Assembly (NCBI RefSeq): GCF_013375555.1
Contig: NZ_JABXWB010000001.1
Coordinates: 1,426,001 to 1,490,000 of the forward strand
Direction of reading: 5' to 3'
DNA length: 64,000 nucleotides
From: Sphingobium sp. EM0848
Lineage (GTDB): Bacteria > Pseudomonadota > Alphaproteobacteria > Sphingomonadales > Sphingomonadaceae
The translations under genes were made by a program, and so were the position numbers. This document shows positions 1 to 8,596 of the stretch, in pieces; positions within the stretch are counted from its first letter, which is position 1; each line of letters begins with the position of its first letter. The notes under the pieces were generated by a model. The model saw only the letters and a list, made by a program, of their open reading frames with translations. It did no database searches and was not told the origin of the DNA.

Positions 1-1431
1 CACAGACCAGGCGATCTTGTTATTGGCGACATCATAGGCGACGAGCTTGCTGACGGCAGCCGGCGGAACAAGATTAGCCGGCGGCGCGCCCAGCCCGGTG
101 TTCACCATCATGCCCGGCTTGTATTTCCAGTCCTTCAGGTTCGGCGGATCGGTGACGACCCGGCCGCCCTCCATGACGGGGATATAGCTGTAGCCAGTCT
201 TGGGACTGAACGACATCGCCTGAATCCCGTGCGCGCCGTTGGGGAAGGGATACATGATGAAGGCCGTGCCGTTGGGATAGGCGGCTTCGGGATTCAGTTC
301 CGGCTTGCCTGTTACCGGATCGATGCGCTTGGCCCAATTCTGCTTCGAAAATTCGCCTGCATGGATGAATTTGCCGGTTTCGCGGTCGATGGCATAGAAG
401 AAACCGTTCTTCGGCGCGTGCATCAGCACCGACCGCTTTTTGCCGCCGATCATGATATCCGCCAACTGGATATCCATCGCGTCGTTCCAGTCATAGCTGT
501 TTTCAGGGTTCACCTGATAGTGCCAGACATATTCGCCGGTCTTCACGTCCAGCGCGACGATGGAGGAGAGGTAGAGATTGTCACCGCCGCCGGGGCTGCG
601 GATCTTTTCATTCCACGGGAAGCCGTTACCGGTGCCGAGATAGATGCGGTCATATTTGGCGTCATAGGCCATGGCGTGCCAGACGGAGCCGCCACCACCC
701 CATTTCCACCATTCGCCGGTCCATGTCTTGGCGGCGGCCTCCATCGCCTTATTCTCGAAACCCTTGGCCGGATCGCCGGGCACGACATGCCAGCGCCACG
801 CCTTCTTGCCGGTCTTGATGTCATAGGCGGTCACATAGCCGCGCACCGGGCTGTAATCCGCGCCGCCAAAGCCGATCACCACCTTGTCGCCGGCAACCCA
901 TGGCGGGCCGGTGATATAGCCGCCCTCCGCCTCATCCAGCGTCTTGACCGACCAGCGCGGCTTGCCGGTCTTGGCATCGACCGCGATCAGGCGGCCTTCA
1001 CGCGTGGCGGTGAAGATGGTGCCGTCCTTATAGGCGATGCCGCGCGTGCCCCACCCCGCGCGCATCCGCCATTTCGCCTCGGGCTGGCTCGCCACATCGG
1101 GATCATATTGCCACAGCAGCTTACCGGTGCGCGCATCGACCGCATGGACGACGCTGAGGCCCACCGCGAAATAGATGACGCCGTCGACCTCCAGCGGCTG
1201 GGTATAGCTGTCATAGGTGTCGATATCATAGGACCAGGCAAGGCCGAGCTTTCCGACATTCTGCTCGCTGATCTGCGCGAGCGGGCTATAATGCTGCTCA
1301 TTGTCGTCGCCGCCATAGCTGGACCAGTTCACCGCCGTCGGCCCTGCACTTTCCGCCGAGCGGGAGATGACAGCGGTGGAGAGCGTCAGAACCGCGGCCC
1401 CCGCCGCCAGTGCCGAAATTCTTGCCTTCAT
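1..1431 (-). CDS. PQQ-dependent alcohol dehydrogenase (quinoprotein), 3' end off the window
   Basis: A periplasmic eight-bladed propeller dehydrogenase that would oxidise an alcohol with pyrroloquinoline quinone; the substrate is unknown. About 477 N-terminal codons are visible. Repeated propeller signatures can be read (for example DAKTGKPRW, DVKTGEYVWHY, DRETGKF), as can the conserved GTGNGFPWN block. A hydrophobic export-like segment follows the start. I saw no adjacent Cys-Cys pair, which many methanol and ethanol dehydrogenases carry. The C-terminus, and so any fused cytochrome c domain, lies outside the window. Start: ATG at 1431 has GAGG nine bases upstream; an in-frame ATG at 1440 is also possible but GAGG abuts it. 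It is transcribed away from the crotonase/DUF35/thiolase operon, which suggests joint use in catabolism of an alcohol-derived acyl-CoA (inference). Confidence 0.88.
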   Translation of the reverse strand, partial: MKARISALAAGAAVLTLSTAVISRSAESAGPTAVNWSSYGGDDNEQHYSPLAQISEQNVGKLGLAWSYDIDTYDSYTQPLEVDGVIYFAVGLSVVHAVDARTGKLLWQYDPDVASQPEAKWRMRAGWGTRGIAYKDGTIFTATREGRLIAVDAKTGKPRWSVKTLDEAEGGYITGPPWVAGDKVVIGFGGADYSPVRGYVTAYDIKTGKKAWRWHVVPGDPAKGFENKAMEAAAKTWTGEWWKWGGGGSVWHAMAYDAKYDRIYLGTGNGFPWNEKIRSPGGGDNLYLSSIVALDVKTGEYVWHYQVNPENSYDWNDAMDIQLADIMIGGKKRSVLMHAPKNGFFYAIDRETGKFIHAGEFSKQNWAKRIDPVTGKPELNPEAAYPNGTAFIMYPFPNGAHGIQAMSFSPKTGYSYIPVMEGGRVVTDPPNLKDWKYKPGMMVNTGLGAPPANLVPPAAVSKLVAYDVANNKIAWSV

Positions 1432-1476
1432 GGGTTTCATCCTCTTTCTTCGGCGCGCATGGCCGGCGCAGCCTTT

Positions 1477-1496
1477 TATTGCACCATCGTGCAATA
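1477..1496. promoter_or_regulatory. Perfect palindrome between divergent operons (candidate operator)
   Basis: TATTGCAC-CATC-GTGCAATA has perfect 8-base arms and a 4-base centre. It lies 46 bases before the dehydrogenase start and 110 bases before the crotonase start. A second copy of the left arm, TATTGCAC, lies at 1552-1559, overlapping the proposed -10 box of the rightward promoter. The form suits a dimeric TetR- or GntR-type repressor, but no such regulator gene is in the window. Confidence 0.5.
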
Positions 1497-1505
1497 TTAT
1501 GCCGT

Positions 1506-1553
1506 TGTCAACGCGTCTCCTCAATTGACAGGGCCAGCTTTGCAGATTTAATA
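1506..1553. promoter_or_regulatory. Back-to-back sigma70-like promoter elements
   Basis: Rightward: TTGACA at 1525-1530, a 17-base spacer, then TTAATA at 1548-1553, which would drive the crotonase operon. Leftward: TTGACA on the minus strand at 1511-1506, whose downstream spacer and -10 region run into the palindrome at 1477-1496. No good leftward -10 hexamer is visible, so that side is weaker. The operator would therefore sit on the leftward promoter and its half-site on the rightward one. Confidence 0.45.
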
Positions 1554-1606
1554 TTGCACCAAAGATCATATTTTAGGAGCAGGGCCGTGAAACGCAGGGG
1601 AAGGCG

Positions 1607-2377
1607 ATGACTGTCCGGGTCGAAAAGCGGGCTTCAACCGCCATCGTCACGCTCGACCAGCCGGGCCGCGCCAATGCCTTCACCATGGCGATGCGCGAGG
1701 AAATATGGCGCACTTTCGAGGAGTTGGGAGAGGATGACGAGGTTCGCGCCATCATCCTGACTGGCGCTAACGGACAATTTTGCTCCGGGGCCGATACCGG
1801 CGACATGGGCCATCAGAGCACGGCCGCTTTCCTGCGGCGAATGCGCTGGCTGCACCGGATGGTGAAGGCGATTGGCGGCATCCGCAAGCCCGTGATCGCG
1901 GCGATCGACGGCGCCTGCGTCGGCGCGGGATGGAGCCTGGCGCTGGCCTGCGACATCGCCATCGCCACGCCGAACGCGCGCTTCTGCCAGAGCTTCGGCC
2001 GGATCGGCTATGTGCCCGATGCGGGGGCAGTGTGGCAGCTCAACCGCCTCCTCGGGCCGATGCGCGCCAAGGAGATCGTCTATTCCGCCCGCATGGTCGA
2101 TGCGCAGGAAGCGCTGCGATTGGGGCTGCTTCTGGAACTGATCGAGATCGACAGGCTGATGGCGCGGGCGATGGAAATGGCGGACGCGCTGGCGCAGGGG
2201 CCAACCTTGGCGACCGGCATGGCCAAGCGTCAGTTCGAGGCCGCGCAGGCCCTTTCACTGGATCAGTTTCTGGAGCTGGAGTTCACCATGCAGCCGCTGC
2301 TGGCCACGACTCATGACCATCAGGAAGGCATAGCCGCCGCGCGGGAAAAACGTTCGCCGCATTTTCAGGGATTGTGA
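1607..2377 (+). CDS. Enoyl-CoA hydratase/isomerase family protein (PaaG-like)
   Basis: A 256-residue crotonase-fold protein acting on an acyl-CoA. The oxyanion-hole segments are visible as FCSGAD (58-63) and GACVGAGWSL (102-111). The usual second catalytic Glu position reads PDAG (Asp138), and the first Glu of true hydratases is replaced (NARFCQSFG). An Asp in PDAG is typical of PaaG/isomerase-like members rather than of classical enoyl-CoA hydratases, so isomerisation is as likely as hydration. AGGGG lies six bases before the ATG. First gene of a three-gene operon with the DUF35 and thiolase-fold genes, with an 8-base gap to the next gene (counting from its ATG at 2385). The substrate cannot be read from sequence. 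Confidence 0.85.
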   Translation: MTVRVEKRASTAIVTLDQPGRANAFTMAMREEIWRTFEELGEDDEVRAIILTGANGQFCSGADTGDMGHQSTAAFLRRMRWLHRMVKAIGGIRKPVIAAIDGACVGAGWSLALACDIAIATPNARFCQSFGRIGYVPDAGAVWQLNRLLGPMRAKEIVYSARMVDAQEALRLGLLLELIEIDRLMARAMEMADALAQGPTLATGMAKRQFEAAQALSLDQFLELEFTMQPLLATTHDHQEGIAAAREKRSPHFQGL

Positions 2378-2384
2378 ATTTTCG

Positions 2385-2813
2385 ATGCCGGAAACAGATT
2401 CTCCCCAGCGTCCTCTGCCTCTGCCCGATCCGCTGTCGGAACCCTTTTGGGCGGCGGCAAGGCGTCATGAACTGCATATGCAGAAATGCGAAAGTTGCGG
2501 TCGCCTCGCTTATCCGCCCGAAATCGCCTGCCGCGCCTGTGGCGGAGGCCGATTGGCCTTCACGCCGGTTTCGGGACGCGCGACGCTGCATAGCTGGACC
2601 GTGCTGCACGACCCGCCCTCCCCCGGCTTTCGCGACCGGCTGCCGGTGATCCTGGCGGTGGTGGAACTGGAGGAGCAGGAGCGGCTGCTGATGAGCAGCA
2701 ACCTGATCGGCATCGCGCCTGAAGATCTGCGTATCGGCCTGCCGCTCGAAGCGCTGTTCGAGGATGTGACGGACGACTGCACGCTGGTGCAGTTCGGCCC
2801 GACGGAGCGCTGA
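2385..2813 (+). CDS. DUF35 Zn-ribbon/OB-fold acyl-CoA-associated protein
   Basis: A 142-residue protein with an N-terminal rubredoxin-like zinc ribbon (Cys35, Cys38, Cys49, Cys52 in CESC...CRAC) followed by an OB-fold region. DUF35 proteins partner with thiolase-fold enzymes; in steroid side-chain degradation a DUF35 domain (ChsH2) supports the Ltp2 aldolase. The gene lies three bases before a thiolase-fold gene, which is the expected partner arrangement. Its role would be to bind acyl-CoA and hold the active site of the partner (inference from family). Confidence 0.85.
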   Translation: MPETDSPQRPLPLPDPLSEPFWAAARRHELHMQKCESCGRLAYPPEIACRACGGGRLAFTPVSGRATLHSWTVLHDPPSPGFRDRLPVILAVVELEEQERLLMSSNLIGIAPEDLRIGLPLEALFEDVTDDCTLVQFGPTER

Positions 2814-2816
2814 GCC

Positions 2817-4004
2817 ATGTGGGATTATCGGGACAAGGTCGCCATCGCCGGAGTCGGCTACAGCAAACTGGAACGGCGGTCGGACCAGACCTTGGCAGCA
2901 TTGACGCTGGAGGCCTGCGATGCGGCGCTGGCTGACGCCGGGCTGCTGCGGAGCGATCTGGACGGGATCGCGACATCGCCCTCCATGCCGCGCTACGGCG
3001 GAAAGAAGGGCGTCGATGAAGGGATCGACGTCGTGACGCCCTGGTATCTGGCGAGCCTGCTGGGCGTGACATCCGACGTGCAATGGATCGGCTCGACCAA
3101 CGGCATGGTGACGCAGAGCCTGATCGATGGGGCGATGGCGATCATCGCCGGGCTTTGCGATCATGTGCTGGTCTATCGCGCGCTCCATGTGCCCGATGGC
3201 CGCTATGTGAATTTCGAGTCGACCCATGCGGTGGGGACGGACCAATATCTGGCGCCCTATGGCTTCTCCATGCCACCGGCCTGGGCAGCCGTGGTGCTGC
3301 GCCGTTATTTCGAGCTTTACGGCTATGACCGGGCGGATTTTGCCCATTATGTCGCCAACAACCGCGCCAACGCGCAACGGAACCCCAATGCCTATTGGCG
3401 GGGCAAGACGATCACGGCGGGCGATTATCTGGGCGCGCGGATGATCGCCGATCCCATGTCCATCCTCGATTGCGATATTCCGGTGGATGGCTGCTGCGCG
3501 CTGATCCTGACCTCGACCGAGCGGACGCGGCACCTGCGCCAACCGCCCGCGCTGCTCACCGGCTTTGCCGCTTCGGCCTATCAGGGTGCGGGAGGCACGC
3601 CGATGAACCTGGAGGATATGTGGGACGGCGCGAAGGATGTCGCGCGGCGGCTCTGGGATGCGACCGGCCTGTCACCGGCGGATGTGGATGCCGCTCAGCT
3701 TTATGACGGGTTCAGCGTGCTGGTGCTGACATGGCTGGAAGGCATGGGCTTTTGCCGGGATGGCGAGGGGCTGGCCTTCCTGCGCGAAGGACATGGCGAT
3801 CTGGGCGGGCGGCTGCCAGTCAATACCGGCGGCGGCGCGCTGGGCGAAGGGCGGCTGCACGGCATGACGCAGTTGGCGGAAGCTGTCGCGCAGGTGACGG
3901 ATCGGGCAGGCAAGCGGCAGGTGCCGGGCGCGGCGCGGTCGCTGGCGACGATCTCGAACGGGTTGGCGAAATCAACCGCCTTCCTGTTCAGCCGCGACGG
4001 GTAG
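2817..4004 (+). CDS. Thiolase-fold protein lacking the catalytic Cys (SCP2-thiolase/Ltp2-like, probable aldolase)
   Basis: A 395-residue protein with the thiolase fold of the SCP2/lipid-transfer subgroup: start AIAGVGYSKL, then YDGFS (296-300) and NTGGGALGEGRLHG (336-349). Where true thiolases carry the nucleophilic Cys, the sequence is GSTNGMVTQSL (92-102) with no Cys, and no Cys follows in the C-terminal GEGRLHG loop. That argues against Claisen chemistry and for a non-thiolytic role, such as the retro-aldol cleavage done by Ltp2 with its DUF35 partner. The adjacent DUF35 gene fits. Its last 33 bases overlap the 3' end of convergent glgX. Confidence 0.8.
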   Translation: MWDYRDKVAIAGVGYSKLERRSDQTLAALTLEACDAALADAGLLRSDLDGIATSPSMPRYGGKKGVDEGIDVVTPWYLASLLGVTSDVQWIGSTNGMVTQSLIDGAMAIIAGLCDHVLVYRALHVPDGRYVNFESTHAVGTDQYLAPYGFSMPPAWAAVVLRRYFELYGYDRADFAHYVANNRANAQRNPNAYWRGKTITAGDYLGARMIADPMSILDCDIPVDGCCALILTSTERTRHLRQPPALLTGFAASAYQGAGGTPMNLEDMWDGAKDVARRLWDATGLSPADVDAAQLYDGFSVLVLTWLEGMGFCRDGEGLAFLREGHGDLGGRLPVNTGGGALGEGRLHGMTQLAEAVAQVTDRAGKRQVPGAARSLATISNGLAKSTAFLFSRDG

Positions 4005-5852
4005 GACCGTTCGGGCGGGGACCTGAACGGCGCCGAAGCTACGGGGCTGGTCGTCGCCATTGATGAAGATGGTGAAGCCTGACTTGCGGAAGCGCATCAT
4101 CAGGCAATGGCGATCAGGGTCTTCCCATTGCGCGACGGTCAAGGGCTGGCCCTGCTCATCGAGCCATTCGACATCCGCTGCGGCGAGCCAGCACGTATCG
4201 CTGAGGTCCGGCTGCGATGCCCGGAGTCTGGCGAGCGCAAAGGCGTGCGCCTCAATCTCCCGGTCGCGTCCTGCCCAGTCGATCCAGCCTATCGCATTGT
4301 CCTGCGCATAGGCATTGTTATTGCCCTGCTGCGAGCGGCCGAACTCGTCCCCCGCCGTCAGCATGATCGTGCCGCGCGAGCAGAACAAAGTGCCAAGCAA
4401 AGCCTTGATGTCCCGCCGCCGCGCGCTCTGCACCGTCGGGTCGGCGCTTGGTCCTTCGACGCCATTGTTCCAACTGAAATTCTCACCATGACCATCGCGG
4501 TTCTGCTCGCCATTGACCTCATTATGCCTGTGGGCGTAGGCGGTGATGTCCGCCAGCGTAAAGCCGTCATGGGCAGCGAGGAAATTGATCGTGCGGGTGG
4601 CGGGACTGCCGCCGAATATGTCCGACGAGCCGGCGAGGCGCGTCGCCAAGGCCCCCAGCGTCCCGCGATCCCCCCGCCAGAACCGCCGCAGATCGTCGCG
4701 ATAGCGGTCGTTCCATTCGAGCCAGCCTTCGCCGAAATGGCCCAGCTGATAGCCACCGGGACCTATATCCCATGGCTCCGCGATCATGATGCGGTCGGAC
4801 AGCAGCGGATCGGCGCGCATCGCTTCCAGCAATGGCGCCCGCGCATCGAAGCCGCTGGCCAAACGCCCCAGCGCCGGCGCCAGATCGAAGCGGAAACCAT
4901 CCACCCCCGCCGCGCTCACGAAATGGCGGAGCGAATCCAGAATGAGCCGCTGGGCCACGGGATGATTGCAATCGATGCTGTTCCCCGTGCCGGTATCATT
5001 GATCAGGCGGCCATCCGGTTCATGCCGGAAATAGCTGCGCGCATCGAGGCCACGCAGCGACAATGTCGGGCCTTGGCGGTCGCTTTCCCCGTCATGATTG
5101 TAGACCATGTCGAGGATCACGCCGATCCCCGCCTCATGCAGCGCCTGAACCGCCGCGCGCAATTCCGCCATGCCGCCGGGCGCCAGTCGGGGATCGAGCG
5201 CAAAATAGCTGACCGGATTATAGCCCCATGCGTTGCGCAGTCCGAGCGGTCCCAGATGCCGCTCATCGATCCAGGCATTGATCGGCATCAGTTCCACCGC
5301 CGATACATGCAACCGGCGCAGATGATCGATCACGGCGGGATGGCCGAGCGCGGCGATCGTTCCACGCTGCGTCTGTGGAATGTCCGGGTGCAGCATGGTG
5401 AAACCGCGCGCCTGCACTTCATAGATCAACCCGCCGGGACGAAATTTGGGTGGCGCGACAGAGACTGGCGGAAGCGGCGCCGTCACCACGCCCTTGGGCA
5501 TCAGCGGGGCGGTATCGGCGCCCTTTCCTCGCGGCGCAGCCAAAGCGGGATCATAGACGAACGCCCGGTCGATCGCCGCCGCATAGGGATCGAGCAGCAG
5601 TTTGTCAGGATCGAACCACAACCCCGCTCCGGGATCATAGCCTCCATCGGCCCTGATACCGTAGCGCGTGCCCTCCCCGATGCCCGGCACGTCGATGGAC
5701 CAGATGCCCGCGCCGTCCCGCACCATCGGCAGGCGCGTCTCCCGCTCTTCGGCATCGAACAGGCACAGCCAAAGCCGGTCCGCATCGGGCGAACGGACAT
5801 GAAAGCGGGTTCCCTGCGCGTGGATTTGCGGTCCCAGCGCAGGCCCGTTCAT
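3972..5852 (-). CDS. glgX: Glycogen debranching enzyme (isoamylase type)
   Basis: A 626-residue GH13 enzyme hydrolysing alpha-1,6 branches of glycogen trimmed by phosphorylase. A CBM48-like N-terminal domain (about 10-100) precedes the catalytic barrel. Visible GH13 motifs: DMVYNH (about 248-253), GFRFDLA with nucleophile Asp323, IAEPWD with acid/base Glu359, and AAHDGFT with Asp429. The length is usual for GlgX. Last gene of the leftward glgP-B-C-A-X operon; its ATG overlaps the glgA stop by four bases, suggesting translational coupling. Its 3' end overlaps the convergent thiolase-fold gene by 33 bases. Confidence 0.95.
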   Translation of the reverse strand: MNGPALGPQIHAQGTRFHVRSPDADRLWLCLFDAEERETRLPMVRDGAGIWSIDVPGIGEGTRYGIRADGGYDPGAGLWFDPDKLLLDPYAAAIDRAFVYDPALAAPRGKGADTAPLMPKGVVTAPLPPVSVAPPKFRPGGLIYEVQARGFTMLHPDIPQTQRGTIAALGHPAVIDHLRRLHVSAVELMPINAWIDERHLGPLGLRNAWGYNPVSYFALDPRLAPGGMAELRAAVQALHEAGIGVILDMVYNHDGESDRQGPTLSLRGLDARSYFRHEPDGRLINDTGTGNSIDCNHPVAQRLILDSLRHFVSAAGVDGFRFDLAPALGRLASGFDARAPLLEAMRADPLLSDRIMIAEPWDIGPGGYQLGHFGEGWLEWNDRYRDDLRRFWRGDRGTLGALATRLAGSSDIFGGSPATRTINFLAAHDGFTLADITAYAHRHNEVNGEQNRDGHGENFSWNNGVEGPSADPTVQSARRRDIKALLGTLFCSRGTIMLTAGDEFGRSQQGNNNAYAQDNAIGWIDWAGRDREIEAHAFALARLRASQPDLSDTCWLAAADVEWLDEQGQPLTVAQWEDPDRHCLMMRFRKSGFTIFINGDDQPRSFGAVQVPARTVLPVAAEQEGG

Positions 5853-7291
5853 GCGGCCTCCTGCACCAGCGCCCGGAACAGTTCGGCATAGCGCGCCGCA
5901 CTGTGGGTCCAGGAAAAATCAGCGCGCATCCCCGCTCTCTGCATCGCCTGCCAGTCGGGCTTCGACGCATGCAGCCGGACGGTCCGCGCAATCGCGCCAT
6001 GCAGCGCCAGCGGATCGGACGGCGCAAAGACCACGCCCGTCGCCGCCCCGGCCGCCACCGCCGCCTCATTGGCGTCGATCACCGTATCGGCCAGCCCGCC
6101 GACCCGCGCCACCACCGGCACGCAGCCATAGCGCAGCCCGTAAAGCTGCGTCAGGCCGCAGGGTTCGAAGCGCGAGGGGATCAGGATCGCGTCACCGCCC
6201 GCCTGCATCAAATGGGACAGCGGCTCGTCATAGCCGATCTGCGCGCCCACGCGCCCGCGATGCCGGTCCGCAGCCGCCAGAAACGCGCCCTCCAGCGGAT
6301 GATCGCCCGACCCCAGCACCGCCAGCTTGCCGCCCAGCCCGACCAGATGGTCGACGGCATCCATCACCATGTCCATGCCCTTCTGCCAGGTCAGACGGCT
6401 GACGATGATGAAGAGCGGCGCATCGTCGCGATCCAGCCCGAAGCGCGCCTCCAGCGCCCGCCGGTTCGCGCTGCGCCCGCTGAGCGCCCGCGCACTGTAT
6501 CGCCGCGCCAGCAGCGGATCGGCCGCCGGGTCCCAGATCGCCGTGTCGACACCGTTCAATATGCCATGCAGCCGGTCGGCACGCCCGTCGATCAGCCCGT
6601 CCAGTCCCATGCCATGGATCGGCGAACGGATTTCATCGGCATAGGTCGGGCTGACGGTGGTGATGGCGTCGGCGGACACCAAACCTGCCTTCAGAAAGCC
6701 GGTGCCGCCATAATATTCAACGCCATCCACGCCCCATGCTTCCGGCGGCAGGCCCAGATGCGCGAAAATATCGGCCCCGAACCGCCCCTGAAAGGCAAGA
6801 TTGTGGATCGTCACCACCTTGGGCACGGCATGGGCCGGACCGAAGCGCATATAGGCGGCGGTCATCGCCCCCTGCCAGTCATGGGCGTGGACCAGATCGG
6901 GCTGCCAGCCCTTCACCCCTTCTGCGGCGATATCCGCACCCACGCGGGACAGTGCCGCGAAGCGCTTCCAATTGTCGCCCCAGTCCCGGCCGCCAAGATC
7001 GCCATAGGGCCCGCCTTCCCGCGCGAAAAAGTCCGGCGCGTCGAGGACCAGCAGATCCAGTCCCCCGACCTTTGCCGCAAGGACCGCAGCCGGCGCGCCG
7101 AACAGCGCGTCATAGCACCGCACCGCCTTCGCCTTGCCCAGCCGCGAGAGTAGGGACGGATAACCGGGCACCAGCGTCCGCACGGCAATGTCATGACCAG
7201 CCAGCGCCTCCGGCAAGGCGCCCGCCACATCGGCCAGCCCGCCGGTCTTGATGAGCGGATAGATTTCGGACGCGACCGAAAGAATCTGCAT
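5849..7291 (-). CDS. glgA: Glycogen synthase (ADP-glucose type)
   Basis: A GT5 transferase extending alpha-1,4-glucan from ADP-glucose. KTGGLADV (15-22 from the chosen start) binds ADP-glucose; SRLTWQKG and SRFEPCGLTQLYG carry the conserved C-terminal catalytic-domain residues. Start: ATG at 7291 (MQILSVASEIYPLIKTGG) matches the usual N-terminus of the family and gives 480 residues. An in-frame TTG at 7309, two bases after the glgC stop, would add six residues. No strong ribosome binding site is visible for either, so coupling to glgC translation is likely. Overlaps glgX by four bases. Confidence 0.95.
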   Translation of the reverse strand: MQILSVASEIYPLIKTGGLADVAGALPEALAGHDIAVRTLVPGYPSLLSRLGKAKAVRCYDALFGAPAAVLAAKVGGLDLLVLDAPDFFAREGGPYGDLGGRDWGDNWKRFAALSRVGADIAAEGVKGWQPDLVHAHDWQGAMTAAYMRFGPAHAVPKVVTIHNLAFQGRFGADIFAHLGLPPEAWGVDGVEYYGGTGFLKAGLVSADAITTVSPTYADEIRSPIHGMGLDGLIDGRADRLHGILNGVDTAIWDPAADPLLARRYSARALSGRSANRRALEARFGLDRDDAPLFIIVSRLTWQKGMDMVMDAVDHLVGLGGKLAVLGSGDHPLEGAFLAAADRHRGRVGAQIGYDEPLSHLMQAGGDAILIPSRFEPCGLTQLYGLRYGCVPVVARVGGLADTVIDANEAAVAAGAATGVVFAPSDPLALHGAIARTVRLHASKPDWQAMQRAGMRADFSWTHSAARYAELFRALVQEAA

Positions 7292-7311
7292 GGAAGCCGT
7301 CTTGTTCAAAA

Positions 7312-8577
7312 TCAGTCCACCAGCCGTTCGATCATATATTGGGTGATCAGTGTCACGCCATTGTCAGTGCGGCGGAAGCGCCGCGCATCATGGTCGGGAT
7401 GCTCGCCCACGATCAGGCCGGGCGGGATGTTGACGCCTGAATCCAGCACGCATTTGTGCAGCCGCGCGCCGCGCCCGATCACGCAATCCGGCATGATCAC
7501 GCTTTCCGTGACCGACGAGAAGCTGTGTGTCCGCACCCCTGAAAAGAGCAGGCTGCGATGGAGCGAAGACCCAGACACGATGCATCCGCCCGCCACCAGA
7601 GAGGATGTCGCGGAACCGCGCCGTCCCTCCTCATTATGCACGAATTTCGCGGGCGGAGTGACTTCGGAATAGGTCCAGAGCGGCCAGCTGCGGTCATACA
7701 GATCGAGCGAAGGCACCACATCGGTCAGGTCGATATTCGCCTGCCAATAGGCATCGATCGTGCCGACATCGCGCCAATAGGGCACCGGCTCGCTCTCCGC
7801 GCGCACGCAGCTGTTGGAAAAGCGATGGGCGACGGCTTTCCCATGCTTCACGATATGGGGGATGATGTCGCCGCCGAAATCGCGCTTGCTGTCACGGTCA
7901 TCGGCATCGCGGCGCAGTTCTTCGACCAGAAAGGCCGTACGGAATACGTAAATGCCCATCGACGCCAGCGCCATGCCCGGATTGCCCGGAATATGCGGCG
8001 GATGCTTGGGCTTTTCGACAAAGGCGGTGATGACGTCCTGCTCATCCACATGCATGACGCCAAAGCCTGTGGCCTCCTTCAGCGGCACCTCCATGCAGCC
8101 GACGGTGACGTCCGCGCCACTGTCGACATGCTGCTGGAGCATCAGCTCATAGTCCATCTTATAGACATGATCGCCCGCCAATATGACCATATATTCGGGC
8201 GCATAGCCTTCGATGATGTCGATATTCTGGAACACGGCGTCGGCCGTGCCCTCATACCACTGGCTTTCCGACACGCGCTGGCTGGCGGGGAGAATGTCAA
8301 AGCTCTCATTGCGTTCGGGCCGCAGGAAGTTCCAGCCGCGCTGGAGATGCCGGATCAGCGAATGCGCCTTATACTGGGTCGCCACGCCGATGCGCCGGAT
8401 GCCGCTGTTGAGCGCGTTGGATAGGGCAAAGTCGATGATCCGCGCCTTGCCGCCGAAATGCACAGCGGGCTTGGCGCGCCGGTCGGTCAGTTCCGCAAGC
8501 CGGCTGCCACGCCCGCCCGCCAGCACATAGGCCATGGCGTCGCGCGCAATCGGCTGGTTTCCCGGTGGCATCGGCAT
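7312..8577 (-). CDS. glgC: Glucose-1-phosphate adenylyltransferase (ADP-glucose pyrophosphorylase)
   Basis: A 421-residue nucleotidyltransferase making ADP-glucose from ATP and glucose-1-phosphate, the committed and allosterically controlled step of glycogen synthesis. The N-terminal nucleotide-binding loop reads [11 protein letters not shown] (17-27). [18 protein letters not shown] follows, carrying the conserved Lys and Arg of the activator/substrate region. A C-terminal left-handed beta-helix region is expected and the length agrees. Start: AAGGAG lies just before the ATG. It sits 19 bases after glgB and 20 bases before the chosen glgA start. Confidence 0.96.
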   Translation of the reverse strand: MPMPPGNQPIARDAMAYVLAGGRGSRLAELTDRRAKPAVHFGGKARIIDFALSNALNSGIRRIGVATQYKAHSLIRHLQRGWNFLRPERNESFDILPASQRVSESQWYEGTADAVFQNIDIIEGYAPEYMVILAGDHVYKMDYELMLQQHVDSGADVTVGCMEVPLKEATGFGVMHVDEQDVITAFVEKPKHPPHIPGNPGMALASMGIYVFRTAFLVEELRRDADDRDSKRDFGGDIIPHIVKHGKAVAHRFSNSCVRAESEPVPYWRDVGTIDAYWQANIDLTDVVPSLDLYDRSWPLWTYSEVTPPAKFVHNEEGRRGSATSSLVAGGCIVSGSSLHRSLLFSGVRTHSFSSVTESVIMPDCVIGRGARLHKCVLDSGVNIPPGLIVGEHPDHDARRFRRTDNGVTLITQYMIERLVD

Positions 8578-8596
8578 TCCTCTCCTTCAACTCAGC

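Noticed and set aside
229..1551. A 440-codon plus-strand frame over the PQQ dehydrogenase
   Set aside because: The minus strand encodes clear propeller repeats, and the plus-strand translation shows no domain. It would also run through the palindrome and both promoter elements.
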